In this document: in pieces, positions 52,797-62,259 of the stretch
How positions within the stretch are numbered: position 1 is the stretch's first letter
Layout: each line of letters opens with the position of its first letter
Assembly: GCA_937958045.1 (NCBI GenBank)
Contig: CALFXL010000071.1
Span: 67,155-131,154, forward strand
Reading direction: 5' to 3'
Origin: an uncultured Opitutaceae bacterium
Lineage (GTDB): Bacteria > Verrucomicrobiota > Verrucomicrobiia > Opitutales > Opitutaceae
DNA: 64,000 nucleotides
Notes under the pieces: model-generated
Seen by the model: the letters and a program-made list of their open reading frames with translations, nothing else
What the model was told of the DNA's origin: nothing
Databases searched by the model: none
Made by a program: the position numbers and the translations under genes

Positions 52797-53693
52797 TCAG
52801 CGCCGCGCAAACACGCGCGCCGCGTTGTCGCCGAGCACGGCCGCGCGCGCAGCATCGCTCATTTCCGCCGTGCGCACTTCATCGACAAACGCACGCAACG
52901 ACGACGGTTGTTCGGGCGCATTCGGGTACAGAAACAACGGATAATCCGATCCAAACAACACGCGGTCCGCGCCAAACGCCTCGAGCATTTCGCTCGCGAC
53001 CACCGGCGAATAAATCAGCGGAGAAGCCGCGGTGTCGTAATAAAGATTCGGCAACGTTTTCACTTCTGCGCCGAGCTCGGGATGCAACGGCAGCCGCGCG
53101 CCCCAATGCGCCAGCACGAAGGTCGTGCGCGTATTCAGTTTCGCCATACGCACGAAATCCTCCGCGGGCGTCGCGATCTTTCCGGGATACGCGCGACCTT
53201 CCGATTCGGTGACATGCAGATTCACCGGCAAACCGAGCTCGCCCGCGAGTGTCAGCGCCTCGCGCCACACCGGATGCTCGATCGAAAATCCCTGCGAATG
53301 GGGCGAGAGTTCGCCCAGGCCGCAAAAACCCTCCGCGTGCGCGCGACGGATCTCCGCGAGCGCGGCGTCGCCTCCGTTCACGTGAAACGTCGCACATGCG
53401 CTCAGCCGTTCCGGATGCGCGCGAATGCACTCCGCATAAAATCGATTCTGCCAGACGCACGTGTCGTGGTTTTCCCAATACCAACCTTGGAGAATCGCGC
53501 GCTCCACGCCGGCGTCGTCCATCGCGTGCAACAATTCTCCGACTGGCGGAAAGCCCTGCACCGGTCGTCCGTTTTTGCGCACGCGCGTGCAGAGTGTGGC
53601 CCAGTGTTTTTCTCCATGCGCTTCAGCCCACGCCGCCGGCGCACGGTTGAGCTCGTCAGGATACAGATGAACATGGGCGTCGATGATCGGCAT
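52797..53693 (-). CDS. Amidohydrolase_2 family metal-dependent hydrolase
   Basis: 298 residues from the ATG at 53693 (MPIIDAHVHLYPDELNRAP); the frame is open to 53780 without family similarity. 'IDAHVHLYP' (HxH), 'VNLHVTESEG' (His), 'TTFVLAHWGARLP' (His) and 'RVLFGSDYP' (Asp) are the metal and catalytic residues of the TIM-barrel amidohydrolase_2 family, as in decarboxylases and lactonases. The substrate is unknown. Divergent from the AzgA-type permease at 53828. Confidence 0.85.
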   Translation of the reverse strand: MPIIDAHVHLYPDELNRAPAAWAEAHGEKHWATLCTRVRKNGRPVQGFPPVGELLHAMDDAGVERAILQGWYWENHDTCVWQNRFYAECIRAHPERLSACATFHVNGGDAALAEIRRAHAEGFCGLGELSPHSQGFSIEHPVWREALTLAGELGLPVNLHVTESEGRAYPGKIATPAEDFVRMAKLNTRTTFVLAHWGARLPLHPELGAEVKTLPNLYYDTAASPLIYSPVVASEMLEAFGADRVLFGSDYPLFLYPNAPEQPSSLRAFVDEVRTAEMSDAARAAVLGDNAARVFARR

Positions 53694-53827
53694 CGCGATG
53701 CGCATACAAGCGTCCGGCGCGCCGCGGAACCAAGCAAGAAACGCGCAAAAACATCGCAATCTTCGCGCGAAGAAACCCACGAATCCGGCTCGCGCTCGTT
53801 TCGGGCTTGGTGCGGAATCGACGGCTT

Positions 53828-55168
53828 ATGGTAGCGCGTTTTTTCCGTCTCGCCGAGCATGGGACCACTGTGCCGCGCGAAATCCAAGCCGGCCTCACGA
53901 CCTTTACCGCGATGGCCTACATCCTCGCGGTGAACCCCTCGATCCTCACCGCGGCCGGCATGCCGCACGGCGCTCTGATCACCGTCACCGCGCTCACCGC
54001 CGCGATCAGCACCGCGCTGATGGCCTTCATGACAAACTTCCCGCTCGCGCTCGCGCCGGGCATGGGAATCAACGCGTACTTCACCTACGCGATCTGCCTC
54101 GGCGCCGGCGTGCCGTGGCAATCCGCGCTCGGCCTGGTGTTCGTGAATGGCGTGATCTTCCTGCTGCTTTCGTTGACGGGCGTACGCGAAAAAATCGTCG
54201 GCGCGATCCCCTACTCGCTCAAAATCGCGATCACCTGCGGCGTCGGTTTGTTCATCGCCTTTCTCGGTCTGAAAAACGCCGGTATCGTCGTCGCCAATCC
54301 GAACACATTTGTCGCGCAAGGCGACTTCAGCGCGCCGCCCGTCGCGCTCGCGTTCGGCGGCATTTTGCTCACCGCGATCCTCGTCACGCGCCGCGTTCCC
54401 GGTGCGATCGTGTTGTCGATTTTGATCATCACGGTGGTCGGCACGGTGGTGCCGGATGGACAAGGCGGCCACGTCACCACATCGCCGTCGCTCGGTTCGT
54501 TCTTCGATTGGCCCTCGTCGCCCGCGCCGCTGATGTTTGAACTCAATTTCGATTTTCTGCTCGGCGATTTTTGGCGCGCGCTGCCGATTCTCATCACGCT
54601 GCTGATCGTCGATATGTTCGACAACATCGGCACGTTGATCGGCGTGACGAAACGCGCGGGTTTGCTGAGGCCCGACGGCACTTTGCCCAAAGCCGGACGC
54701 GCGCTCGTGAGCGACTCGCTCGCGGCGATCCTGAGCTCGTTGTTTGGCACTTCGACGGTCGTCAGCTACGTCGAGTCCGCTTCCGGCGTGGAAGCCGGCG
54801 GACGCACCGGACTCACGGCGATCACGACCGCGATTTGTTTCCTGCTCGCGCTGTTTTTGACGCCGCTGATTCTCGCGATCCCCGCGGTGGCGACAGCGCC
54901 GGCGTTGGTGATTGTCGGCATCTTTATGTTTCAGGCGGTGGCCGAGATCAAACTCGCCGACTTCGGTGAAGCCATGCCTGCGGTCATCACGCTGCTGTGC
55001 ATTCCGCTCACGTTCAGCATCGCCGAAGGTTTGGGGCTCGGCGTGATCGCTTTCGCCCTGATCGCGCTCGCGACGGGTCGTGCGCGCTCCGTACCGGCCT
55101 TTACGTATGGGCTGGCGGGCGTCTTTTTCCTGCATATCTTCTGGGGACTGATTCGTGCTTGGTGGTGA
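53828..55168 (+). CDS. AzgA-type NCS2 nucleobase permease
   Basis: 446 residues from the ATG at 53828 (MVARFFRLAEHGTTV), about 12-14 hydrophobic segments. 'GLTTFTAMAYILAVNPSILT' and 'NFPLALAPGMGINAYFTYAI' are the signatures of the adenine/guanine/hypoxanthine AzgA/PbuG branch of nucleobase:cation symporters; 'VDMFDNIGTLIGV' and 'GTSTVVSYVESASGVEAGGR' are also diagnostic. It sits 34 bases upstream of the GTP cyclohydrolase II-like gene, so uptake of a purine or pyrimidine may feed that enzyme. Confidence 0.92.
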   Translation: MVARFFRLAEHGTTVPREIQAGLTTFTAMAYILAVNPSILTAAGMPHGALITVTALTAAISTALMAFMTNFPLALAPGMGINAYFTYAICLGAGVPWQSALGLVFVNGVIFLLLSLTGVREKIVGAIPYSLKIAITCGVGLFIAFLGLKNAGIVVANPNTFVAQGDFSAPPVALAFGGILLTAILVTRRVPGAIVLSILIITVVGTVVPDGQGGHVTTSPSLGSFFDWPSSPAPLMFELNFDFLLGDFWRALPILITLLIVDMFDNIGTLIGVTKRAGLLRPDGTLPKAGRALVSDSLAAILSSLFGTSTVVSYVESASGVEAGGRTGLTAITTAICFLLALFLTPLILAIPAVATAPALVIVGIFMFQAVAEIKLADFGEAMPAVITLLCIPLTFSIAEGLGLGVIAFALIALATGRARSVPAFTYGLAGVFFLHIFWGLIRAWW

Positions 55169-55202
55169 TCGACCAACCGCCCGAACGAATCCGTTTTCTC
55201 TC

Positions 55203-56795
55203 ATGACCAACGTCGTTCCCTTCACGCCACCTGCTCAAGCGGCCGGCTCCATTCCCGACTTCGAAGCGCTCGTGCGCAGCATCCAGCACACCGCCGGCAG
55301 CGTGATCCATCCGACCTCGGCCGACGACCGTCCGTTGTATGGACAAACCTTGTACATCGCCAACTGCGCGCTCGATATGCGCTTCGGCACCTTCCGCGCG
55401 TACATTTTTCAGGACATCATCGACAAGCACTACATCATCGCCCTCGCGCACGGCGACATCGTCAATCCCGCCACACCGCTCTACACGCGACTGCACTCCT
55501 CGTGCGTGACGAGCGAGACGTTGCGCGGCTGCGATTGCGATTGTGTGCAACAACTCGAAGGCGCGCTCGAGGTCATCGCGCGAAAAGGCAACGGCATCGT
55601 TTTCTACCTCATGCAAGAAGGCCGCGGCGTCGGCTACGTCGGCAAAGCCCGCGATCGTATGCTCGTGCAGGCGTCGCTGGATCAGCTCTCGACGTTTCAG
55701 GCCTACGCCGCGATGGGCCTCATGAAGGACCACCGCAACTACGATAACATTTCGCAGATTTGTTATCTGCTGGGCATCACGGCTCCCTTCATCGTGCTCA
55801 CCAACAACCCCGACAAGGTCGAGGCGTTGAAGGCTCAAGGCATCGCCATCGCGGGGACCGAAACGCTCGAGTTTGAGCCATCGCCGTTCAATCTCGCGTA
55901 CCTTACTTCAAAGGCCGCCGGCGGACACATTCTCAAGCGCCCGGCGCTCACCACGGTGAAACGCGCGCTGCCGCCCGAACCCGTCGTGCCGTTCAAGCCG
56001 CACGTGCTGCCCGAGGCGCGCCGCTTCATTTATTCGGCCAGTTATTATCTGCCGATGAAGCCCGTCGACAACGACGTGCTGCTCACCGAAGCGCAGTTCA
56101 AGGACCTCTTTCAGAAGAAATCCATCGATCGCTACATGGCCGGCCCCAAGCCGCTCGTGCTCGGCTATCAGCTCATCCGCGAAAATCGTTTCTTCGTCAA
56201 AATCGACCCGGCGAATCTCACCGCTTTCAAAAAAGAACATCCCGCCGATCCCATCGTCGATTTGCTCACCACACCGTACTGGTTCCGCGTGCACGTTTAT
56301 TACGACGTCGTCACGAGCCAGGAGTTTGTCGTCCTCACGCACGGCAAGCCGCGCATCTTCGACATCCCCGTCGTGCGCGTGCACAGCGAATCGCTCTTCA
56401 ACCGCTTCCCGCTTCGCACCGTCGAAAACCGCGACAAGCTCAAGCAATCGGTGAAACACATCGTCTCCTACGGTGTGGGCGCGATGCTGCTGCTCCACAA
56501 CGACGGACGCGGCGCCGGCTTCGGCGCCTACGCCACCGACCGCATGATGTCGGAAACCGGACAAGCGCTCTCCACCGACGAAGCGTATCGCAAACTCGGC
56601 GTCGGCTACGACAGCCGCGACTACGACGCCTCGATCCTCCTGCTGCGCCACCACATCCCCAACGAAAAGATCCAGATGGTGATGAATTCGCCGGCGAGCC
56701 TTGTGAAAAAGAACGAGTACGCCGCCGCGCTCAACGCGCACAAAATCGACGTCGATAAATGGATCTTCCTCGACGAACACACCGTCAGCGAATGA
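55203..56795 (+). CDS. Tandem GTP cyclohydrolase II-like protein
   Basis: 530 residues from the ATG at 55203 (MTNVVPFTPP). The first half is a full RibA-like domain: zinc ligands C101, C112 and C114 ('LHSSCVTSETLRGCDCDC') and 'YLMQEGRGVGYVGKARDRML'. The second half has a related layout ('VHSESLFNRFPLRTVENRDK', 'LLLHNDGRGAGFGAYATDRM') but no zinc Cys, so it looks like a degenerate copy. RibA for riboflavin is ~200 residues and not tandem. Long RibA-like proteins occur in the yeast URC uracil-degradation pathway (Urc1); with the nucleobase permease upstream, a role in nucleobase catabolism is possible. Confidence 0.82.
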   Translation: MTNVVPFTPPAQAAGSIPDFEALVRSIQHTAGSVIHPTSADDRPLYGQTLYIANCALDMRFGTFRAYIFQDIIDKHYIIALAHGDIVNPATPLYTRLHSSCVTSETLRGCDCDCVQQLEGALEVIARKGNGIVFYLMQEGRGVGYVGKARDRMLVQASLDQLSTFQAYAAMGLMKDHRNYDNISQICYLLGITAPFIVLTNNPDKVEALKAQGIAIAGTETLEFEPSPFNLAYLTSKAAGGHILKRPALTTVKRALPPEPVVPFKPHVLPEARRFIYSASYYLPMKPVDNDVLLTEAQFKDLFQKKSIDRYMAGPKPLVLGYQLIRENRFFVKIDPANLTAFKKEHPADPIVDLLTTPYWFRVHVYYDVVTSQEFVVLTHGKPRIFDIPVVRVHSESLFNRFPLRTVENRDKLKQSVKHIVSYGVGAMLLLHNDGRGAGFGAYATDRMMSETGQALSTDEAYRKLGVGYDSRDYDASILLLRHHIPNEKIQMVMNSPASLVKKNEYAAALNAHKIDVDKWIFLDEHTVSE

Positions 56796-56810
56796 CGCGC
56801 GCGCTTCGCG

Positions 56811-56960
56811 CGAACGTCGAACATCCAATATCGAACTTCGAACGCTTAACGCTCGTCCCACGATGACCGGATCGTGTACCCCATTCACGTTTAGTCCTAC
56901 AATCGCGTTTCATCGTACCGGCACTTGGGCGTTAAGCGTTCAAGGGAAGTGTTGAGCGTT
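56811..56960. repeat. Intergenic inverted repeat GAACGCTTAACGC / GCGTTAAGCGTTC
   Basis: A perfect 13-bp inverted repeat (56840-56852 and 56929-56941) is flanked by runs of TCGAAC/AATATCGAAC and AGTGTTGAGCGTTCC words. The 76 bases between the arms contain no ORF. It fills the gap between the tandem cyclohydrolase and SIS genes. It resembles the GTAGTTGG elements in design but not in sequence. Confidence 0.55.
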
Positions 56961-56962
56961 CC

Positions 56963-58027
56963 ATGAGTGCCTCCGATCCCCTCGGCCACACGCTTCTGGC
57001 GGAACGACTGGCGCAGATCCCCGCCATCCTGCGCGACATGATCGCGCGCGGACCGGCGCCGCTCAAACCGGCCACGCTCGCCTCTTCGCGTTTCATCGTC
57101 ACCGGCACCGGCAGCTCCGAAGCCCATGCGCGTTACCTCGCCACGCTGCTCAACTTCCACACCGATCGCGCGGCGACGTATCTGCCGCTCTCCGGTTTCA
57201 CCGCGATTCACCCGGAGAGTTTCGCCGGGAAAACGCTCGTGGTCTTCAGCCAGGGCGTTTCGCCCAACGCGCAAATCGCGCTCCGCCGGCGTATCCATTT
57301 TTCACATACGATTCTTTTCACCGCGTCCTCGCCCGCGTCCGCCCGCGCCGCCGGCAAACACGATCGCGCCGCGATGCTTCAGTCGTTGCTCGACGAGGGC
57401 TGCGAGTTGATCGAGTTTCCGCTCGCGGAAGAGTACACGACCTTGATCCGCTTCGTCGGACCGATGGCCGGGTATCTCGCCTGTCTGCAGTTCGCCGCGC
57501 AGTTTTCCTGCTCACGTTTTCGCGCGCCCTCCGCGGAAGAACTGCTGCCGCTGCTCGACGCCGCGCCCCCCGCCGAACTCATCGCCGCGATGAAAGCGCC
57601 CGCATCGCGCTTCGCCGAGGGCTTCAATCTCCTCACGGCCGCGCCGATCTCGGAGTTCGCGCAAAACCTCGCGTGCAAATTCATGGAAGGCCTTTTCTGG
57701 CCCTGCCCACCGATTTCGGACTTCCTCCAATTCGCGCACGGTCCTTTTCAGCAAATGGCCGCGCGTCCGCATCCCACGCTGATCCTCCAGGCGAGTTCTC
57801 CCATCGAAGCCGAACTCGTCGATCGCAGTCTCACGATGCTGCGCGAGATCGGCCTCACCGCGTATGTGCTGCGTGTCGACGCGCCGCCGTTGCTGTCGAT
57901 CTTCGCTTTCGAAGCGGCGCTCAACCGGCTCACGTTTGAGCTCATGACGTATTTCCGCGTCGATCAGGTCAACTGGCCAGGCAAGGGCCGCGACGATCGT
58001 CTCTACGGTTTTTGCCCCGACGTCTGA
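56963..58027 (+). CDS. SIS-domain protein
   Basis: 354 residues. 'RFIVTGTGSSEAHARYLATL' and 'KTLVVFSQGVSPNAQIALRR' form the first SIS (sugar isomerase) phosphosugar-binding fold; a second SIS-like half begins near residue 225 ('EFAQNLACKFMEGLFWP'). The two-SIS layout resembles GlmS isomerase domains and FrlB-type deglycases, but no glutaminase domain is present. It follows the cyclohydrolase-like gene in the same direction, 167 bases away, separated by the inverted repeat. Substrate unknown. Confidence 0.78.
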   Translation: MSASDPLGHTLLAERLAQIPAILRDMIARGPAPLKPATLASSRFIVTGTGSSEAHARYLATLLNFHTDRAATYLPLSGFTAIHPESFAGKTLVVFSQGVSPNAQIALRRRIHFSHTILFTASSPASARAAGKHDRAAMLQSLLDEGCELIEFPLAEEYTTLIRFVGPMAGYLACLQFAAQFSCSRFRAPSAEELLPLLDAAPPAELIAAMKAPASRFAEGFNLLTAAPISEFAQNLACKFMEGLFWPCPPISDFLQFAHGPFQQMAARPHPTLILQASSPIEAELVDRSLTMLREIGLTAYVLRVDAPPLLSIFAFEAALNRLTFELMTYFRVDQVNWPGKGRDDRLYGFCPDV

Positions 58028-58046
58028 TTCGCGCGAAATTTTTTCG

Positions 58047-58454
58047 TCAGCCGCGCGCCGGCGCCAACGTCGTCGCCGCCAGATGTCCGAGCCACACGGC
58101 CAAAAGACACAGCGCGACCGAGCCCGCGACATTGCCGCCCGCTTTCAGCCACGCGCTTTCCTGCATCAAACCGAGCGTTTGCAGACTGAACGCCGAGAAC
58201 GTCGTGAAACCGCCCAACACGCCGGTCATGAGAAATTGCCTTCCCGCATCTCCCACCGGCCAGCGTCCGCCGGGCGCGGTCGCCGCCGCGATGAAGCCGA
58301 TCGCAAACGACCCCACCACGTTCACGAGCAACGTCCCCCATGGAAAACCCGGAGCGCTGACGCGCGTCACCCATTGACCAAGGCCAAAGCGCGCGGCACT
58401 GCCCAAGGCTCCGCCGAGAGCAACCCAGAGATAAAACATGGTCGATGCGTTCAT
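58047..58454 (-). CDS. crcB: Fluoride channel CrcB (Fluc)
   Basis: Exports fluoride as a dual-topology dimer in the inner membrane. 135 residues, four hydrophobic segments. 'GGALGSAARFGLGQWV', 'FPWGTLLVNVVGSFAIGF' and 'GVLGGFTTFSAFS' are the family motifs, including the pore Asn and the Phe/Ser box. No fluoride riboswitch pattern was recognised upstream. Confidence 0.93.
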   Translation of the reverse strand: MNASTMFYLWVALGGALGSAARFGLGQWVTRVSAPGFPWGTLLVNVVGSFAIGFIAAATAPGGRWPVGDAGRQFLMTGVLGGFTTFSAFSLQTLGLMQESAWLKAGGNVAGSVALCLLAVWLGHLAATTLAPARG

Positions 58455-58649
58455 GGACGAGCGGGATGTTCGGCATTTTTGCAGTGCCTGACCAGCCCGG
58501 CATAAACGTTTTTCATTCTTCTACAAATGACGTGTCACCTTTCGGAGCGATTGGCGTCATTTCCCCTCACCGCTTCAACCGTTGCTCCGGCGTCTCTACC
58601 GGCTCGACGCCCGCGCGACTCAGCTTTTTCATCCTCCCTTTTACCACCT

Positions 58650-60050
58650 ATGGCCAAATCCCGATCTTTCGGCGGCACGCTCATCACGCTCGTCTGCATC
58701 GCAGCCGCAGCTGGCGGTGCTTATTATTTCTGGAAACGCGGCGATGTGAAGCCGCCCGAAGTCTCGGTCGCGACGGTCACTCGCGGCGACATCATCCAGA
58801 CCATCACGGCGACCGGCATTCTGCAGTCGCCGACGAGTGTGGACGTGAGCTCTCAGATCTCCGGCCAGATCATCGAGGTAAACGCCGACTACAACCAAAA
58901 GGTTACCAAAGGCGACGTGCTCGCGCGCATCGATCCCGCCACCTACGAATCTCGACTGCGCCAGGCTCGCGCCAGCCTCGCTTCCACGGAAGCCAGCAAT
59001 CGTCTCGTCCGCCAAAACACCGAGCGCACCCGCGAGCTCCGCGCCCGCAATCTCGTTTCTCAACAAGAGCTCGATCAAGCCGAGGCCCAGCTCGCCCAAT
59101 CCGAAGCGCAGCTCCTCACCGCGCAGGCCTCCGTCGAAGACGCCATCGTCAATCTCAACCGTTGCACCATCTACGCGCCGATCGACGGCATCGTCCTCGA
59201 TCGTCAGACCGAAGTGGGCAAAATGGTCGCCGCCAGCCTCAACGCGCCGACGCTTTTCACGCTCGTCACCGACCTCACCAAGATGGAAATCAGCGCCGAC
59301 GTCGCCGAAGCCGACATCGGTGCCGTCGCCGTCGGACAAGAGGTCACTTTCACGGTCGACGCGCATCCCAACCGTCAGTTCCGCGGTCGCGTTTCGCAGA
59401 TCCGCAATCTCCCCAAAACCGCGCAATCCGTCGTCGTGTACGCGACCATCATCGAGGTCGATAATCGCGATCTGCGCCTCAAGCCCGGCATGACGGCCAA
59501 TGTTTCCATCATCACCGCGCGCCGCGACAACGTCCTCAAGATCGCCAACGCCGCGCTCCGCGCCCGCGTGCCCGACCAATTCCTCCCGCCCGCACCCGCC
59601 GGCAATAACGCCGCCGGCGCTCCCCAACCTGCGACCCGCGAGCAGATGCGCCAGCTCATGCAAGACGCCGGTGTGACTTTCACGCCCGGCACACCGCTCG
59701 ACGCCGCTTCGATCGAGAAACTAAAAGCGCTCGCCGCCGAACGCGGTCTCGAACTCCCCGAACGCATGCTCAGTGGCGGTCGCCGCAATCGCGATGATTC
59801 CGGCAACGAACCGGTCATCACCACGCGCACTGTTTATCGCCAGCTCAGCCCGTTACCCGATCTCAAGATCGAGCCGGTCCAAGCACGCTTCGGTATCACC
59901 GATGGTTCGTCCACCGAAGTCGTCGACGGCCTCCAGGAAGGCGACACGATCATCACCAGCATCTACGTGCCCAACGCCTCATCGTCTGCCGCCAACCAGC
60001 CCAACCGTAATCCCTTCGGCGGCGGCGGCCCTGGCGGATTCCGTCGCTGA
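58650..60050 (+). CDS. Periplasmic adaptor of a MacAB-type exporter (HlyD/MacA family)
   Basis: 466 residues from the ATG at 58650 (MAKSRSFGGTLITLV), with an N-terminal membrane anchor. 'VTRGDIIQTITATGILQSPT' (barrel-sandwich start), a coiled-coil hairpin with Gln/Ala/Glu-rich heptads (~100-170), 'NRCTIYAPIDGIVLDRQTEV' (lipoyl half) and 'LRLKPGMTANVSII' (beta-barrel) follow in the standard order. A ~110-residue C-terminal part has a Gly-rich end. It transfers substrates from the MacB-type pump encoded next to an outer-membrane channel. The substrate is unknown. Confidence 0.9.
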   Translation: MAKSRSFGGTLITLVCIAAAAGGAYYFWKRGDVKPPEVSVATVTRGDIIQTITATGILQSPTSVDVSSQISGQIIEVNADYNQKVTKGDVLARIDPATYESRLRQARASLASTEASNRLVRQNTERTRELRARNLVSQQELDQAEAQLAQSEAQLLTAQASVEDAIVNLNRCTIYAPIDGIVLDRQTEVGKMVAASLNAPTLFTLVTDLTKMEISADVAEADIGAVAVGQEVTFTVDAHPNRQFRGRVSQIRNLPKTAQSVVVYATIIEVDNRDLRLKPGMTANVSIITARRDNVLKIANAALRARVPDQFLPPAPAGNNAAGAPQPATREQMRQLMQDAGVTFTPGTPLDAASIEKLKALAAERGLELPERMLSGGRRNRDDSGNEPVITTRTVYRQLSPLPDLKIEPVQARFGITDGSSTEVVDGLQEGDTIITSIYVPNASSSAANQPNRNPFGGGGPGGFRR

Positions 60051-60072
60051 TTTCTCACGCGCGCCCACGCTC

Positions 60073-60849
60073 ATGCAGCCCGTCGTCAAACTCGAAGACA
60101 TCCACAAGACCTACAGCAACGGCGAGATCGAGGTCCGCGCCGTGCGCGGGGTCTCGCTCGAGATCCATCAGGGCGAGTTCGTCGCACTCATGGGCGCCTC
60201 CGGCTCGGGGAAGTCCACGCTCATGAACATGCTCGGCTGCCTCGATCGGCCGACCAGCGGTCGCTACCTCCTCGATGGCATCGATGTCTCCTCGCTCGAT
60301 CGCAACGAGCGCGCCGACATCCGCAATCAGAAGCTCGGGTTCGTCTTCCAGGGCTTCAACCTGCTTGCCCGCACCACCGCGCTCGAGAACGTCGAGCTGC
60401 CCATGCTCTACGCCAAAAAGCGCATCTCCTCCCGCGAGATGCGCGAGCGTGCCATGCAAGCGCTCGACATCGTCGGCCTCTCCAAACGTTTCGACCACTA
60501 CCCGAGCCAGCTTTCGGGCGGCCAACAACAGCGCGTCGCCATCGCCCGCGCTCTCGTCAACCAGCCGCAGGTCCTCCTCGCCGACGAACCCACCGGCAAT
60601 CTCGACAGCAAAACTTCCGTCGAGGTGATGGGCGTTTTCCAAAAGCTCAACGACCAGGGCATCACCATCCTCATGGTCACGCACGAGCTCGACATCGCGA
60701 GCTACTGCAAACGCAACCTCATCCTCCGCGACGGCGTCATCGTCAGCGACGTGCAAGTTTCGCCGCGCCTCATGGCCGACGAAGAACTCCGCAAACTCGC
60801 CGCCGCCGAAGCCGCCGCCAAACTCACCGACGCCCCGTCGGCACACTAG
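60073..60849 (+). CDS. MacB-type exporter ATP-binding subunit
   Basis: 258 residues from the ATG at 60073 (MQPVVKLEDIHKTYS); the longer upstream frame is antisense or shadow sequence. Walker A GASGSGKST, signature LSGGQQQR, Walker B VLLADEPTGNLDS and 'MVTHELDI' are intact; 'GEIEVRAVRGVSLEIHQGEF' is typical of the LolD/MacB class. In canonical MacB ATPase and permease are one chain; here they are separate genes. It starts 22 bases after the adaptor stop. Confidence 0.93.
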   Translation: MQPVVKLEDIHKTYSNGEIEVRAVRGVSLEIHQGEFVALMGASGSGKSTLMNMLGCLDRPTSGRYLLDGIDVSSLDRNERADIRNQKLGFVFQGFNLLARTTALENVELPMLYAKKRISSREMRERAMQALDIVGLSKRFDHYPSQLSGGQQQRVAIARALVNQPQVLLADEPTGNLDSKTSVEVMGVFQKLNDQGITILMVTHELDIASYCKRNLILRDGVIVSDVQVSPRLMADEELRKLAAAEAAAKLTDAPSAH

Positions 60850-60937
60850 CCTATCCGTTCATTCACCACCGGTCATTAGTCTCTGGCCATTTCATTAATC
60901 TCTTCGGCATTCAGCCTTCTCGTTTCGGGTTTTTCCC
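60850..60937. repeat. Gap with degenerate CATTAGTC/CATTTCATTAATC words
   Basis: The 88 bases between the ATPase and permease genes contain TTCATTCACCACCGGTCATT, GGCCATTTCATTAATC and CTTCGGCATTCAGC, like the words at 4328-4370 and 5656-5680. They may belong to the same broad repeat class; no stable arms are defined. Confidence 0.3.
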
Positions 60938-62146
60938 ATGCGCTTCGTCGCCACACTCATCATCGCTTTCCGCGCCCTGCGTCGTAACAAACTGCGCTCG
61001 GTCCTCACCGCTCTCGGCATGATCATCGGCGTCGGCGCCGTCATCGCCATGGTCAGCATGGGCAATGGCGCCAAAGCCCAGGTCGAAGCCCAAATCGCCG
61101 GACTCGGACAAAACGTCATCAGCATTTTCCCCGGCAGCATGACTTCGGGCGGTCTCCGCGGTGGCTGGGGCTCCGCGTCCACGCTTTCCGTCGACGATGC
61201 CGAAGCCATCAAACGCGAAATCCCCGGCGCAATCGGCGTCAGCGTCGAGGTGCGCGACCGTCAGCAAGTCATGGCCAACGGCCTCAACTGGAACACGTCC
61301 GTTTCCGGTGTTTCTCCCGACTATCTCGATGTCCGTGCATGGCCGCTCGCCGACGGCGAATTTTTCTCCGACAACGACGTCCGCACCACCGCCAAGGTCT
61401 GCGTCATCGGCAAAACGATCGCCGACCAGCTTTTCGCCGGCACCGATCCGATCGGACAAAACATCCGCGTCCGCAACATTCCCATGCGTGTCATCGGCGT
61501 ACTCGGCTCCAAAGGTTTCAACTTCTTCGGACAGGATCAGGACGACGTTCTCCTTGTTCCTTACACGACCGCGATGAAACGCGTCACACGCCGCGATCGC
61601 ATCAACAGCATCCTCGTCCAAGCACCGAGTCAGGAATCGATGGAGCGCGTGCAGGAAGAAGTCACCGCATTGCTCCAACAACGCCGCCAAGGACGCGAAC
61701 CCGACTTCACCGTGCGCAATCAGCTCGAGATCGCCGAGGTCGCCACCGCCAGCTCCAAAACCATGACGGCGCTCCTCGCCGGCATCGCGTTTGTCTCTCT
61801 CGTCGTCGGCGGCATCGGCATCATGAACATCATGCTCGTTTCCGTCACGGAGCGCACACGCGAGATCGGCATCCGTCTTGCCGTCGGTGCACACGGCAAA
61901 GACGTGTTGATGCAGTTTCTCACCGAAGCCGTCGTACTCAGTGTATTGGGCGGAGCACTCGGCATTCTGCTCGGCATCGGCACCGCCCAAGGCCTCGCGA
62001 TCTGGAAAGGCTGGCCCGTCGAAATCTCCACGGCGTCGGTCGTCGTCGCCTTCTTCTTCAGCGCCGCCGTCGGCATCTTCTTCGGATTCTATCCCGCGCG
62101 CAAAGCCGCCCAGCTCGACCCGATCGACGCCCTGCGCTACGAGTAA
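60938..62146 (+). CDS. MacB-type exporter permease subunit
   Basis: 402 residues. The N-terminal helix 'LTALGMIIGVGAVIAMVSMG' is followed by a periplasmic MacB_PCD domain (~45-270) and three C-terminal FtsX-type helices ('FVSLVVGGIGIMNIMLVSVT', 'LSVLGGALGILLGIGTAQGL' and 'VVVAFFFSAAVGIFFGFYP'). 'ERTREIGIRLAVGA' and 'FYPARKAAQLDPIDALRYE' are the family's conserved cytoplasmic motifs. With the two preceding genes it forms a tripartite efflux or lipoprotein/peptide exporter. Confidence 0.93.
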   Translation: MRFVATLIIAFRALRRNKLRSVLTALGMIIGVGAVIAMVSMGNGAKAQVEAQIAGLGQNVISIFPGSMTSGGLRGGWGSASTLSVDDAEAIKREIPGAIGVSVEVRDRQQVMANGLNWNTSVSGVSPDYLDVRAWPLADGEFFSDNDVRTTAKVCVIGKTIADQLFAGTDPIGQNIRVRNIPMRVIGVLGSKGFNFFGQDQDDVLLVPYTTAMKRVTRRDRINSILVQAPSQESMERVQEEVTALLQQRRQGREPDFTVRNQLEIAEVATASSKTMTALLAGIAFVSLVVGGIGIMNIMLVSVTERTREIGIRLAVGAHGKDVLMQFLTEAVVLSVLGGALGILLGIGTAQGLAIWKGWPVEISTASVVVAFFFSAAVGIFFGFYPARKAAQLDPIDALRYE

Positions 62147-62259
62147 AGTCGGGGCCGCCGGCGTCCTCACCGGCTTTTCCGCAACCCCGCGAGCGCATTA
62201 AAGCATCGCGCGAAAAACCGCCTCGCCGTTTCCGCGCGGAGCGATTGCCTCAATCGCTC

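Noticed and set aside
58455..58530. Possible fluoride riboswitch upstream of crcB
   Set aside because: The conserved GGNGATGG and pseudoknot segments are not found on the minus strand.
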